Notes: generated by a model not told the origin, from the sequence alone. A stretch of 64,000 bases of DNA from Hemerocallis citrina (GCA_017893485.1 CM030360.1:147665249-147729248); one strand, 5' to 3'; counted from the stretch's first letter, positions 1-11,988 are shown. Made by a program: numbers and translations.

Positions 1-504
1 GCTACTACTGGGAACGGTTTTGAGATTGGTCCAGACCGGGCCGGTCCCAATGGAGTGGCACTCCAGCTCGGATCCCCCCCCCCCAACACGCAACCCCTGG
101 TCTTGGGCTGAGTCGAACCAGCTCGGGCTAGAAATTGTTTCTTTGTAAGTAATACTTTGTTTTTTTGTTTATTTTTTCCCCTCGCCCTTTATCAGTTAAT
201 AACATAATGAATAGATAAAATAGATAAAAAATAAATAATATTGTAAAAATTTTCGATGTACAAGAAATTATATAAAAAAGTATGTGTTATTTTTCTCAAT
301 TGTTTAAGTCTGGAATCATTACTTATAACAATCACACACAAAAAAAATGTAATAAACTAATAATACATATAAAGTTATAAAATTAAATGTAAGGTGTTGA
401 TATAGAGTTCGAGATAACCTAGAGTTAGATTGAAGAGATGGCACTGGACAACTGTTGTGCATCTCAACTTAACATAAACCTAAGATCTCGTCGCCAAAAA
501 TTTT
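1..504. other. Non-coding flank of the hAT relic
   Basis: No gene seen. The first 140 bases are GC-rich and contain GGGCCGG-type strings, which resemble the terminal region of some plant hAT elements, but no terminal repeat pair or target duplication can be confirmed at the window edge. Bases 160-420 are AT-rich and simple in composition. Confidence 0.4.
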
Positions 505-1850
505 CTAGTGAGCTTCGAATTCGTCTTCTGGAGTGTTGCTTCCATTGGTTGAGGTGTCCGTAACTTTCATCAAATTTTCACTGCATACGAGCATCTCCAA
601 AGTCCATGGTTTCAAGCGATTCTTTGTCACGCTCAATATCCTACCACCAACAAAAAAATCACTTTCTGATACAACCGTGTGTGTGTGGGTGGGGGTGGGG
701 GGGGGGGATATGTTATGAACATTCATTGTGTTTCCACTATGCTAGTATATCAATCTTCTGTTCACACGGACATGAGTCATGTGAAATATACCAATGTAAT
801 TCATTTGATGCATTAATCCTAGGTTTTTTAGATTGGATATGAATCAATAAATTAACAGTTGTATCTTCAAATGCAATGCCCTTACCTCTAGAAGAAGATG
901 ATGTACTTGTATGTTGTGTTTTAGAAGTAGTTGCAAAATTTATAACACAACCATATAAATTGTTTACTGTGAACTCAAATTTAACTATAAATGCATTATT
1001 ATCAAAAGAATCATATTCTTCGTACATTTTAACTTGATATGATGAATCATTACTGACGAAAATATTTCAAAATTTAGTGTAAGCGGAAGAAACAATATAT
1101 CTAATGTAAGAATCATATATCATTTCTTGAAAAGTTGACATCATACTAACTATTGAAAGAAAAATACGAGTATAAGTGTAATCATAAGATTTTAAAAATT
1201 GCGAGATTGAGTTCTTAAAAGGTTGCAAAAAATTTAACAAACTTTCAACAAAAAACCAAGAGTATTCATTCATTTAAAAGTTTTCCATATTTTTTGCAAC
1301 ACAAAATTTATTTATAACTGATTTGTATTTAGTAACAACAAAAAATAGGTTGTAAGTAGAATTCCAATGGTGTTTAACATTTTTAGACAAATTTCTAAAA
1401 TGTACTCCCTTAATATTACACCGTTCTTTGAAGATTATGATCACTCAAATCTATGGAATTGACCAATCTCTTATTCCAATCGTATATGATTCAACTATTT
1501 TTAATGCATCTGATACACACAAGTTAAAGATATAATATGCACATCTAACATTAAATATTTTAGGCAATGGAGGAACAAACTCTTGAATTAATATGGAAAT
1601 CGCTCTATTATTGTTGGCGGATTATCAAAACTAACAGAATTTTTTTTATCGCGAATATGATAATTAGTGCATACTTGTATGATATGTGATATGATAGTAG
1701 CACCATTATGGGGATACATCAAATATCTAAATAATATGACCATCTTTTAAATGATCCAATCGTTATCGATCCAATGACATGTTACGCACAACATTAGAAC
1801 ATCATTACAACCTTTCCAACCATCAGCGGTTAATGAAACCTTACAAGTTA
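505..1850 (-). pseudogene. hAT-family transposase relic
   Basis: A hAT superfamily transposase would cut and paste its own element using an RNase H-like catalytic core and a C-terminal dimerisation domain. On the minus strand, about 1850-1750 reads VSLTADGWKGC, resembling the start of the catalytic region. About 1273-1067 has SLLNFLQPF, like the segment found in plant hAT proteins. About 1027-737 has NELHWYI and KIDILA, the linker before the dimerisation domain. About 725-600 has SESDFFVGGRIL, matching the C-terminal dimerisation motif. The frame is interrupted several times: a stop replaces the expected Trp after DILA, and a GT/G-rich simple repeat (about 680-710) sits in the coding path. 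The N-terminal zinc finger is absent; the copia-type element at 2018 may have cut it off. Identity as hAT is fairly secure, but this copy is not functional. Confidence 0.75.
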
Positions 1851-2017
1851 AAGCATAAAAACTAGCAATTAAAATTCATTCAGATCGTTATAGATTTTAT
1901 AACAATTGGACTTTACAGTGTTCCTAAGAATTCATTTGTAATGGGGGTTTTAAACGGCTTGGTTAAAGCCCTCTAGGTTTCTATTGTCAGAATAGGAAAA
2001 TGGTTACTCGTCAAACT

Positions 2018-2709
2018 TATAGAAGAATCTACCACAACTCGAAGTGCTAATAGCAGAAGTACACCACAAGCAATAGAAACTACCAAGACTTAGATGAACC
2101 AAGAACAAGCCACCACGATATATGCAAGATCTCACAAGAACACAATCAATATGCTGAAATAACCAATACTTCTTATTCCCCAAGAAATACAAAGATTATA
2201 GTAGAGATTACAACTCTCAATCTCTCCCCCTCACCTTTGAAACACTCGGCACAATCCCCTCTTGAAGTTGAATAATGATAACGGCTCACCCTTGATATGA
2301 GTTGCACTAAACCCTAGAGTCTACAGCCATATATATATTCCCCAAGTAAACCCTAAAAGATAAACACAAATCCAGCTTATTGGGCCTGAAACCCGTCAGC
2401 CCAAATAACATAGTGCCAATGTCGATCGACCGCACCCCCAGGTCGGTCGACCGCAACGTGTAAAGCCCTTACCCGAGACTTGACCGGTCATCTGCAGGTC
2501 AACCATCCCCTTCTCTGTTGAACCCTGTACACTCGAAGAACTCTCAGCAGCTTGGGTCGGTCGACTGCACACCCGGTCGGTCGACCGCAACTCTTCAGCT
2601 ACACTTCTTCTACTTGCTGTTATCTTCTCTTGTTGTCTTTGTCTCCTCATCTTCTTCACCAACTTCAAGTAGTCCGTACCTACGTGTATTTGAGGCCACA
2701 ATCCTAACA
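2018..2709 (-). repeat. LTR (3' LTR of the gag-protease element)
   Basis: Matches 4605-5276. On the minus strand it starts TGTTAGGATTGTGG and ends CTTCTATA. It contains several copies of a GGTCGACCGC-like quasi-palindrome at about 2418-2455 and 2553-2590. Confidence 0.85.
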
Positions 2710-3078
2710 ATCTCCCATTTGGACCAAATACACCGTGCTTCAAAGTTATTGTAATCTTTATCTCGCATTATCTCTGCCAATCTCCCACTTTCATGGAAGA
2801 CTCAAGTACTCCCTACTCTCATGAAGAGTACTTCCGTCACTCCACCACGTGAAGTGCACCAACCAAGTTTCATCGCCTCATGAAGGATGTGCTCCACCAA
2901 TCGCATAGAGCACGAATACCGGAGAAACAACCTCCCGTGTTGGATTCCGTGTTACAAGACTCCCCAACTCACAGAATCTTCAACAACACCGGACATAGTT
3001 CAAAATCTCTCAATGCATCTTCTGTACTAGAAGTCTCCGTGAACGACGCCTCCACAAAATTTGTTGACTGTTCAACCC

Positions 3079-4578
3079 TTACAGTACCATTTCGGTTACC
3101 CTCATTGACATCACCCTGTATATCATACCAGTGCTCTCTACCTCACAAGAGCAACTTGAAGCTTCGAATGCCATATCACAAAGTACCCTCACTACAACAA
3201 CGTCTTTCCCTCTATGATCACTTCCATGACCAGCAGCTCCCACTAAATTAGTAACCTCTCCTCCACGACTGAAAGAACTCGGTTGCACCCCCCAACAACC
3301 TACAAACTCAATTTCGACTGAGTCAACTACAGGAGAAACGCTCCTCACGTCTCTAACCAAATACATCGTTCCCTCACGCTTCCCTTTTGCAATCACCCTT
3401 GAACCTACAGCTATGCGTCACTCCCCACTACCAACTTTAGTTGACAACTCCACTTTCTCTAGCCTTCCAATCGAGAGAAGATTTTTCTTTAAGTCTGGAA
3501 CATGCCTTGTCTCCTGCAAGACAACACAATGATCATCATTGACTTTCACGCGAACAGTACCAACCCCACATACAGGACACTGGTGACCATTTCCTACGAT
3601 CACATCTCCAAAAGAACCCTCCTTGTAGTCATCAAACACCTCTCTCCTCAGAGTGCAATGAAAAGAAGCTCCCAAATCAATGCACCAATCTCGCGTGCTC
3701 AACTCCTCCCTAGCTAATAAGCATAAATCTTCAATTTTATCGGACACTACATTGGCTTCCTTCTTCGGTTTTTCTTCCTTCGATTTCTCCTGCTCCCTCT
3801 TCATATAAGGCTTACAACTGCGCATCCTGTGACCCCTCTTATGACAATACTAGCACTCAGGCCCATGTCCCCCATCACTGTCATCAGACTCACTCTCAGA
3901 TGAACTACTCTGATCCTTTCTTCTTCGACTGCTATTAGATCTCCCACATCTCCTCTCAATAGACATTGAGGAATCTCTAGAAGATGATGATAGATATCCC
4001 CCGTTTGTCACCCTTCTCACCTCCTTGTTCAGAATGCTACTCACCACATCCTATAGAGTTGTCAAATCTGTCATAATGACTGTAATAGTCTGTTCTACCG
4101 TACCATAACTATCGGGTAAAGTAGATAGAAGTAACAATGACTGCCCCATCTCTGAAAACTTCAAACCTGCAGCTTCCATCTGGTTATAAACCATACAGTA
4201 ATTATTCACATGCTCTGCTACCGAACCTCCTTCCCTCAACTTCATATTAACCAATTTCTTCAGATGAAGAATTTGATTAGATGCCGACAATTTTTCATAC
4301 ATATCCGTGAGAATCTCCATAACCTCCTTTGTGGTCTCTACCTTCGAGATATGAAATAACGCCTTCCTACTCAGTTCCAACTGAATCTGTCCTAGCACAT
4401 TCTAATTCAAACAATTCCAATCCGCCAAGACCTTCGCATCCTTATCTCCACCTTCCGGCTTCTCATTAAACAACGGACCATCAAGATCTTTCTGACGAGG
4501 ATACGCTATCATCTGAATCTTCCACATCGCGAAGTCACTCCCATCGAACCTCTCGATCTTCGACTTGCTATCGGCCAT
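3079..4578 (-). pseudogene. copia-type gag-protease polyprotein, broken
   Basis: Gag would form the particle and the protease would process it. I take the start at 4578 (MADSKSKIERFDGSDF), just after the primer site, which fits the typical copia gag opening with a conserved Trp in MWKIQM. The central part (about 4398-4051) is a UBN2-type gag domain. A CCHC knuckle lies near 3850-3800, but its second residue is a TAG stop in C-stop-YCHKRGH. The protease site reads IDLGASFH where DSGAS is usual, so Asp is kept and Ser is Leu. Three in-frame TAG stops interrupt gag and another stop follows the protease near 3418. The C-terminal part (3396-3079) matches no copia enzyme I recognise. No integrase or RT follows. 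Confidence 0.75.
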
Positions 4579-4590
4579 CTCGAACCTAGG

Positions 4591-4602
4591 ACTCTGATAC
4601 CA
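4591..4602 (-). other. Primer binding site (initiator-Met tRNA)
   Basis: The minus strand reads TGGTATCAGAGT, differing in one base from the usual plant copia primer site TGGTATCAGAGC. It lies two bases inside the LTR boundary, which helps to fix that boundary at 4605. Confidence 0.85.
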
Positions 4603-4604
4603 CT

Positions 4605-5276
4605 TATTGAAGAATCTACCACAACTCGTAGTGCTAATAGCGAAAGTACACCACAAGCAAAAGAAACTACCAAGACTTAGATGAACCAAGAACAAGCCAC
4701 CATGATATATGCAAGATCTTACAAGAACACAATCAATATACAGAGATAACCAATACTTCTTATTCACCAAGAAATACAAAGATTAGAATAGAGATTACAG
4801 CTCTCAATCTCTCTCCCTCACCTTTGAAACACTCGGCATAATTCCCTCTTGAAGTTGAATAATGATAACGACTCACCCTTGATATGAGTTGCACTAAACC
4901 TAGAGTCTACAGCTATATATATAGCCCCCAAGTAAATCTTAAAAGATAAACATAAATCCAGCTTATTGGGCCTGAAACCCATCAGCCCAAATAACACAGC
5001 GCCGATGTCGGTCGACCGCACCCCCAGGTCGGTGGACCACAACATGTAAAGCCCACACCCAAGACTTGACCGGTCGACTGCACGGTCGACCGTCCCCTTC
5101 TCTGTTGAACCCTGCACACTCGAAGAACTCTCAGCAGCTTGGATCGATCGACCGCAATTCTTCAGCAGCACTTCTTCTACTTGTTGTTGTCTTCTCTTGC
5201 TGTCTTTGCCTTCTCCTCTTCTTCACCAACTTCAAGTACTTCGTGCCTACATGTATTTGAGGCCACAATCCTAACA
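4605..5276 (-). repeat. LTR (5' LTR of the gag-protease element)
   Basis: Partner of 2018-2709, with similar sequence and similar length (672 against 692 bp). It carries the same GGTCGACCGC-like motifs at about 5005-5035 and 5077-5155. It would supply the promoter for the gag gene read leftward. Confidence 0.85.
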
Positions 5277-5281
5277 AAACT

Positions 5282-5506
5282 AACATTTAGGATTTGCTTG
5301 AAGAAGCAAAGCCTTGCTATAATTTTTAATTTTTTTGCCAGTAGAATGCCTTGCTAAAATTGTCCGGGTTAATGCAATTATTTCTTTCAGAATTTGGCCA
5401 CCAAGAATATAATTTATTCACCCACTGCATAACATCAAAACTGCCCAGCCCAAAAAAGCCAAAAATCACAGAAAATGGTTGCCTAAAAAAGATTTGCAAA
5501 ATAAAT
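5282..5506. repeat. Flank shared with 57903-58128
   Basis: Non-coding. Together with the end of the LTR on its left it matches 57765-58128 closely and in the same orientation. It forms the left part of a 3.3-kb segmental duplication. Confidence 0.85.
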
Positions 5507-5514
5507 TCTATGGG

Positions 5515-7153
5515 CAGGGCCGGCCTTGGCCTAGGTCTGGCTGGGCGACCGCCCAGGGCCCAACTTTAGGGAGGGGCCCAAAATTTTTTAAGTATAAATG
5601 TTAATAACAGTTTGTAATTAATATTAGGGGAGGCCCAATGCAGATGTTATTGGCATGCAGCATGAATTAATCTCTTTGTCTCTCTCTCTCTACTTCGGTA
5701 CGCCTCTTCATCTTCAAAAAAAATAAAACATCTCCTATCTTCCAAGCAGGCAAGCACTACAGTCAGTTCACTTGGCTTCTTCAATCTTGCACTGGATTCA
5801 GCCATTCAGGCTGCGACTCTGCTTTAAAAATTAGGTAAATGAATATATTTATGACTCCCTCCCTTATGCAATCTGATTTCTTTATTTGTGTCATACTGTC
5901 ATGGTAGATCAGTAGATCACTGATTCACTATAATAAATCAGTGATCAGTCATCACTCATCAGTGTTTGTATATAAATTTGACCTGATATGAATTAGTGAT
6001 ACTGTCATCATGGTAAGTTTGTATATAAATCACTGATCTAATTATGGTAGATCATGTTATTAATGGATATAAATCACTGATTTATAAGTTTGTATATAAA
6101 TTAGTCATGCTGTCAACTGTTGACGGGTGTTAGTAACTCTGATGTCAACTGTTGTGATAAGAATGTAAGATTCTTATAGAAGAAAAGGTTTCAGTATGTT
6201 TTTGTTAACTGCTAAGAAAAGCTCTTTTTCTTTTGTATTTTACAACCTAAGCAGGATTTTGAGATGAATATCTGCAGATGGGCCTACTAGAATTAAGCCT
6301 GAGAATACATAATTAGATAAAACAATTGATTAAGATTAATATTATTGGCATTTTAATTATAAAAAAAAACTTTTAAGAGAGAAATAAGCAGGTGATAGAA
6401 CTTGGGTAGGATGAACAAGCTCCGGTACCAACTTAATTAGAAACAAGAAATTGGAGATGTTGGAGTTCAACAGTAGAAAAGAAAAGATCCATATGAATTG
6501 AACTTATGGGTACACAATGAACATGGGCTACTCCATAGTAGAAGAAAACCACAGAAAGAAGCCAATGATTAGGAGAAAATTCTTCATGTTCTTCTACTAA
6601 TCTCAGTTGAAAAAAAGAAAAAAAAACAAATGTCTACCTTTCCTCCACTAGAAAAACTCGGCATGTATATTCACTTTCATTTTGAACAGCATTATATGAC
6701 AGTGAACAAAATTTGGAAAATCAAGCAATTATGACTTTGTAACAAGAAACAATTAGTCTCAACTAGTTGAATGATTTGTCTGTCATGGTAGATCATTGAA
6801 TATCCCTAATCCCTGATTTATTATAGTGAAAGATGAGCACAAAATATATTTAACGCAATCTTTGCTAATTTGCAAATCTTTCTCAACTTACATCTCTCTT
6901 ATGTTTGTTTTTAATACTGTGAGAGTAGAGTTATTGAAATTATGATATTGGTTGTAGAGAATATGTGTAAGATGCTTAAACTGTGTAAATATTTCAGAAA
7001 ATCTCGTATGACATGAGTTTGATTCTTGACCTTGCAAGTTCCAGTAGTGTGTGGTTCTTTGTCACGCCCATTTTTGAGACTAACTGGCATGTCTATATAG
7101 GGCCCCAATTTTATTTTTTGCCCAGGGCCTAAAATACCTCAGTACCGGCCCTG
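5515..7153. mobile_element. Non-autonomous hAT element with perfect 8-bp target duplication
   Basis: The ends are inverted copies: CAGGGCCGG at the left and CCGGCCCTG at the right, with GGGCCC-rich subterminal sequence at both ends. TCTATGGG flanks both sides (5507-5514 and 7154-7161), the 8-bp duplication typical of hAT. The related segment at 58129-58136 has a single TCTATGGG and no element, which is an unoccupied site. The interior is AT-rich and encodes no recognisable transposase, so it must have been moved by another element. CAGGGCCGG termini are common in plant hAT derivatives. Confidence 0.9.
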
Positions 7154-7161
7154 TCTATGGG

Positions 7162-7410
7162 TTGTACGTCAACAAATTTAATTTAAATATTCCTCTTTTG
7201 GGGTGGGGGTTTGACTGTTCATGAAGCTGCACATCACATCAGAGTATTGAACATTTGATAAAAAACTAATATTTTCATCTTGTAAAACTTTGAATATTTG
7301 GACTTGATAATGTGATGAATTGTTCCTTTTACTAATATAAGATACATTTTCAAGCAAAAAAGTCCTTATTTTACATATAGCACAACGGTAAAGGATAGAG
7401 AAATTATTTT
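7162..7410. repeat. Flank shared with 58137-58373
   Basis: Non-coding AT-rich stretch matching 58137-58373 with small indels. It continues the segmental duplication between the hAT insertion site and the copia LTR. Confidence 0.85.
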
Positions 7411-7571
7411 TGTTAAGATAAATCAGAGAGATAAAAACAATACTGATTATTGAATTGAGAAATAGTTGAGTACAATATCTCCTATATATAGGAGTAAACC
7501 AAATACAAAACTATGAGTAAACCAAATACAAAACTAGCCCAATACCCAATGTGGGACTACAATATCTAATA
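7411..7571 (-). repeat. Copia LTR, 161 bp
   Basis: Minus strand starts TATTAGATATTGTAGTCCC and ends TTATCTTAACA. It contains a tandem repeat of about 23 bp (AAACCAAATACAAAACT, twice) that is also in the LTR at 58374 but not in the right LTR at 61442. Confidence 0.85.
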
Positions 7572-7583
7572 CCCCTCTCAAAC

Positions 7584-9480
7584 TTACGGTGGATCAAACA
7601 GTGTGAGTTTGCCCACTAAATATCGAAATCTTTGAACATTATGAGATTTGGTGAAGAAGTATGTCGTCTGCCATGAAGAGATAACAGAATGAAGTGAAAT
7701 GGTCCATGCTTCAAAATGCTCACGAACATAATGAAAATCAATCTCTATATGCTTCGTTCGCTCATGGAAGAACGAATTACTTGCAATGTGTAGTGCAATC
7801 GTATCACAATGAAGAGGAGTAGCTGCCGAAAGAGTGACACCCATATCTGATAACAACCAACGAACATGAACAATCTTTCTAGTAGTAGCTTTCATTGCTC
7901 TGTACTCAGCTTCGGTCGAAGAACATGTAACAACTGCCTGTTTCTTACTTCGTCAAGAGATTAGCAAATCACCAAGAAATAGACAGAAACCTATGGTAGA
8001 CCGTCGGTAGTAGGGTCACCTTCCCAATCTGAATCAGAATATGCACTCAGCTCTAGTTTGGATGTAGAAGACATGAATAATGAGTGAGTAATAGTGCCCC
8101 AAAGATATCTGAGAATCCAGAGAAGAGCACCGTATTGAACTGAAGTATGAGCAAAAACAAACTGACTGACAACATTGACTGCGTGAGCAATATCTGGTCT
8201 GGTCATGCATAAGTAGATAAGCTGTCCAACAATCTGTCTGTATCTAGTGGGATCAGGACGGGACTCACTATGAGTGGGATGAAGCTTCACATGAAGCTCT
8301 AAGGGTGTATCGGCTGGTCCACTGTCAGAGAGGCATGCAACGGAGATAATATTTGATGTATATTTCTTTTGAGAAATGAGTATCCCCCGAGATCCATGAG
8401 CAATCTCTAGACCCAGAAAATAACCTAGTCTGCCAATGTCTTTCATATGGAACTGCTGGTGAAGGTATTTCTGGGTGGATGCAATGCCTGCGGAGTCATC
8501 CCCAATAATGATCATATCATCAACATAGAGTAGTAGAAGTACCCTTCCATCTGGTGATGACCGCATAAACATAGAATGGTCCTGAGAACTCTAACTAAAA
8601 CCAGTCTTGGTGATGACAAGGTGAAAACACTCAAACCAAGCTCAAGGGGCCTGCTTCAGACCATATATAGCCCGACGCAGCCGGTAAATATGACGAAGAG
8701 GAGTAGGGAGGCCAAGAGGAAGATCCATATAAACAACCTCAGATAAGGTACCATAAAAAAAAGCATTCTTCACGTCCATCTGGTATAACGGCCACTGACG
8801 AATGGCTGCAATAGCAAGGAGAATGCGAACAGTAGTCTTATATACAACAGGAGCAAATGTCTCATCATAATCAATGTCATGCTCCTGAGTAAATCTTCGG
8901 GCTATTAGACAAGCCTTGTGCCGCTCAATAGATCCATCAGGTTGATATTTGACCTTAAAGATCCACTTGCAGCTAATAGGCTGATCGCCCTCTAGCAGAG
9001 GAACGACATCCCAAGTGTCAGTCTGATCAAATGCACTGAATTCCTTTGCAATAACTTTCCGCCACTTGGGGATATTGAATTGCGTCTTGATAGGTTTTGG
9101 GCTCACGTGTAGAATGTATAGCAGTGAGATATGTATGAAACAGTAGTGAGTAGGAAGCTAGGGTGGCAAAACTAAATTGGTCAGAAGGACCAGTGGTATC
9201 AGGTGTATAACATGCCGGAGGGATACCAGAAGTGGAACGTGTAGACTGACGAAGCTGTGGTGGACTGACAGGGTGTGGGGGTGCATGTGTTGGTGGGGAA
9301 GTAGGTGGGGTGGTGCTAGCAGCTGTGGGGATGCAGGTGGTGTTTCAGTAGGGGAAACAATAGGTGTAAGGATTGTAGGAGATGTGATGCACCAAAATCT
9401 AAAATTCAGAACGAATTCATACCGGGAGTGGCAGAGAATGCAGGAGCAGAGGAGTCAGCATTAATAGACTGACCCATGAG
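7584..9480 (-). pseudogene. copia reverse transcriptase-RNase H relic
   Basis: In a live element this would copy element RNA into DNA. Read on the minus strand: about 9106-8642 is the RT N-terminal part (PISCKWIFKVKYQPDGS and YQMDVKNAFFYG). About 8572-7991 holds the catalytic YVDDMIIIGDD, with codons near 8530-8500, and the following thumb region. About 7895-7584 is the end of RNase H (FHERTKHIEIDFHYVRE). Stops and frame changes separate these blocks, for example at 8585-8640, and the middle of RNase H is damaged near 7920-7990. The stretch from 9110 to 9480 is the hydrophilic linker leading to a gag tail; no integrase lies between. Product identity is clear and the copy is inactive. Confidence 0.8.
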
Positions 9481-10125
9481 CTGTAGTTCCAGCTGAGTGA
9501 GGCATTGCTGAAGATTAGCCCAATCAGCAGGAGACGGCAAGGCTGGAGTGACCGGTATGGCCAAGGATGTAAGGGAAGAAGCAATGCGAGGAGGAATAAG
9601 ACTAGTGCTGCTGTGACTGAGAGCACAATGAGGAGGGAGATGCTGCTGGTGTCTAGATCGGGGTAGGGGGCAGGACGGTGCTACCAGTGTCAGAAGTAGA
9701 GGTGGGGTAGGGTGAGGAATGATGTTGGGAGAAGGTAGGAGGCCGGAGGCAGACTGAAGGTGGCAATGCTACTGTTTGAATCTGGAGGAGGAACAAGAGG
9801 CGGTTGTAGCGGGGATGTCGGTGGAGGCAGAAATATGTGGGAGAGACTGAGATTCCATCAAGTTAGTACCTGTAGTTTTTTTTCCATTTTTTTTTCGGTT
9901 TTTTTTTTCGTTTTTTTTCTTTTTGAAAACAGAAAAAGAAAAAGGAGGGTTCTGGACTTTTGGGAACGGAGAGTTTTGTGGATTTGGGTTAAAGGGTTCA
10001 GGTATAGGGTATTAGGAGGGTTTTGTGGATTTATAGGGCCAGGTAGGGTTTTGAAAAGGTGGGAGCAGGTTGTGGGTTTGGATAACAAGTGGCGGCTAGG
10101 GTTGTGGGGTCGGAGGCGATGGCGA
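9480..10125 (-). pseudogene. copia gag remnant, low complexity
   Basis: The minus strand of this part pairs base for base with about 60420-61080. There the reading WANLQQRLTQLMVQS leads into the protease start, which identifies it as the end of gag. The rest is rich in Pro, Ser and Leu codons and has a long T-run (about 9878-9920). No clean frame survives. Call rests mainly on position and on the better preserved copy. Confidence 0.45.
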
Positions 10126-11575
10126 GGAGACTGGATGCGGTTGCGGGATGAGGAGTCCCAATTGGGGATGAGGTGGTGCTGGCTAGGGAGGGTTTCGACG
10201 GCAGGTTGCAGTTGGTCAGCAGCACAAGGCAGCAGCAATGGTGGCTGACGGGAAAAAATGAGCGAGAGGGTGATGAGGGTCAACGGAGAAGGAGGCTGGT
10301 GCTCGGGGGACGCGAGCTCGAGGGTGTTTCGAGTGGGAGGAAGAAGGCGAGATGGGTTGTGCTTGGAGCGGAAAAGGCGGGGTGGAGGTTGAACGGGGAA
10401 GAAGACGATGGGGGCTCTATTTGGGTTGGGAAAACTGAGAGGGAAAGGCTGTAATAGGGAGAGAGAGAGAGAGTGGGGTAAGTTTTATTAATAAAATAAT
10501 ATAATAATGCGGTGAAAACGTGGGTTAGTTATGAGGTATGGGGGGAATCGTAAGAGAGGCGGTTTTGATCTGGTCAAAAGCAGATTAAGGGAGAATTGGG
10601 TTAATTGGTTTAGGGTAGGCTAGAATCCAATAAGAGATGTGCTTGGGTTTGGGCTTCAATTAGATATAATAAATCCAATAATATTGGTTGGGGTTCCAAT
10701 ATTAAATAAAAACAATCATCATAATGTTGGACTTCTCATGAATTTAAAATAATCAATAAAATGATAGTATGGATTAACTTGGGCTTCAAGGTAAATAAAT
10801 AAAAAGAAGAGAGACAAGATTCAAGTTTGGAATATAAATTTGGGTTTCAATAGGAAATTCAAAAGGATTTAAATGCAATGGAAAGAATTTATATGGAAAT
10901 TGAAATACAAGAAAGAAAAGAAATGGAAATCCGTATAATCGAAAACGGAGGTTACAATACCTCTTAGACTCTATACTTATCATAGTTACTCATGGAAAAA
11001 TTTAAATACGAAGAAACTAGTTTCATAGACCTTTAATTATTTGTTTGAAATGATGTGGAATTTTGTTTGATGTATCAACTCCATTTTAAATTTAAGGCTA
11101 GAAGTGGAAATTCAAGATGACAAGAACATGAAGACGATACATTATGAATTAGGAGATGACTTATGAACATATTTTTGTAGCATCTAAAGGTGTGTTTGGA
11201 ATGGAGTTAATTTATGATAACTGGAGTTTTGGAGTTTTGCAAAGTAGCCTCACATAACCTTAGTTATTTAAACTTATGACTATTTGGGTCCTTTTTTCAA
11301 GTTGAGATAAGTGTAGTTATCTAAACTCCACTTTAATCTGTTTTATCTCGACTTCACACACTTACATGATAACCTGATATGGCTAAAAATAGAACCAAAT
11401 CGGGATCGTTCAAATCGGGTACGAATCTTAAAGCTCTCAAGGGCAAAACGATAATTTCACTTACAAACGGGTCCGAATTGGGAACTGGGTCCTCCTTTCT
11501 TCAAAACCCAATAACCCATAAACGGATCTGTCCTATTGGGTACGGGTACCAACCCGTTGCGAACCGATTCAGATA
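10126..11575. other. No gene recognised; GA-rich and repeat-like DNA
   Basis: The first 330 bases are G-rich and carry an open frame (10173-10454) without recognisable domains. A GA microsatellite lies at about 10459-10475. Bases 11190-11370 look like a degenerate inverted-repeat element, with GTGTGTTTGGAATGGAG near the left and CTCCACTTT near the right, not confirmed. Bases 11385-11575 have GGGTACGGGTACCAACCCG-like strings resembling hAT ends. Confidence 0.4.
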
Positions 11576-11988
11576 GATAGAGAGTAATTCAAATGCTTGA
11601 TTATCTCTAAGAGGCAGTTTAAACTGCCTCTCTTATCACGAAACGAGTTTAAACTCTCCATCTTATCCACAAACACCGAAACATAGGGATAAATCATCAT
11701 CTCTAAACTGTCTCTAAAGACGACTATAAAAACCCCTCTCCCCCACCATAACAATGTAATCAATCTTTTTCCACCTAAAGCTCTTTCATAATCTTCCTGA
11801 TTACTGACAAGAGCGTCGGAGGGTTCGTTGCCGGGATTCATCCCGGTGGATCGAACTTTTTGCAGGTTCACGGCAGCGGCAAGAAACCAGTCAAAATGCC
11901 GGTGAAAGTCAGCAGGTTTGCTTATTTATTTCCTTCAAGAATCCACAAATTCATCTGTTTGCTCCTACACCAAAATCAGCAGCAATAG
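11576..11988 (+). repeat. Right part of the gypsy 5' LTR
   Basis: TATAAAAA lies at 11725-11732, followed by a transcribed leader and GAGCGTCGGAGGG (about 11811), a string I associate with the R/U5 region of Tat LTRs. The LTR ends a few bases before the primer region at 11991. The left limit of the LTR was not determined because the second LTR is missing. Confidence 0.6.
11725..11732 (+). promoter_or_regulatory. TATA box of the gypsy LTR
   Basis: TATAAAAA about 260 bases before the primer site, the expected place for the U3/R promoter of this element. No other promoter element is evident. Confidence 0.55.

Larger units (their letters stand above)
2018..5276 (-). mobile_element. Non-autonomous copia-type LTR element with gag and protease only
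   Basis: Two similar LTRs (2018-2709 and 4605-5276) enclose a 1.9-kb interior read on the minus strand. The interior has a gag and protease, and no integrase, reverse transcriptase or RNase H. A primer site complementary to initiator-Met tRNA lies at 4591-4602, two bases inside the right LTR. A purine-rich tract precedes the left LTR at about 2710-2717. The five bases AAACT occur directly outside both LTRs (2013-2017 and 5277-5281), so I read this as a complete insertion. The design resembles the published class of terminal-repeat retrotransposons with a GAG domain, which rely on enzymes from other elements. The alternative is an ordinary copia with one large deletion. Confidence 0.8.
7411..10125 (-). 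mobile_element. Truncated copia element, first copy
   Basis: One 161-bp LTR (7411-7571) lies at the left. To its right, read on the minus strand, come RNase H, reverse transcriptase and a gag end. The protease remainder and the integrase are missing, exactly as in the copy at 58374. From about 10125 rightward the sequence no longer matches that copy, so the right LTR and primer site are lost here. The element is read leftward and is not functional. Confidence 0.8.

Noticed and set aside
9760..10454. Plus-strand open frames in G-rich DNA
   Set aside because: They are opposite to the decayed copia gag and in simple sequence; no domain is recognisable.
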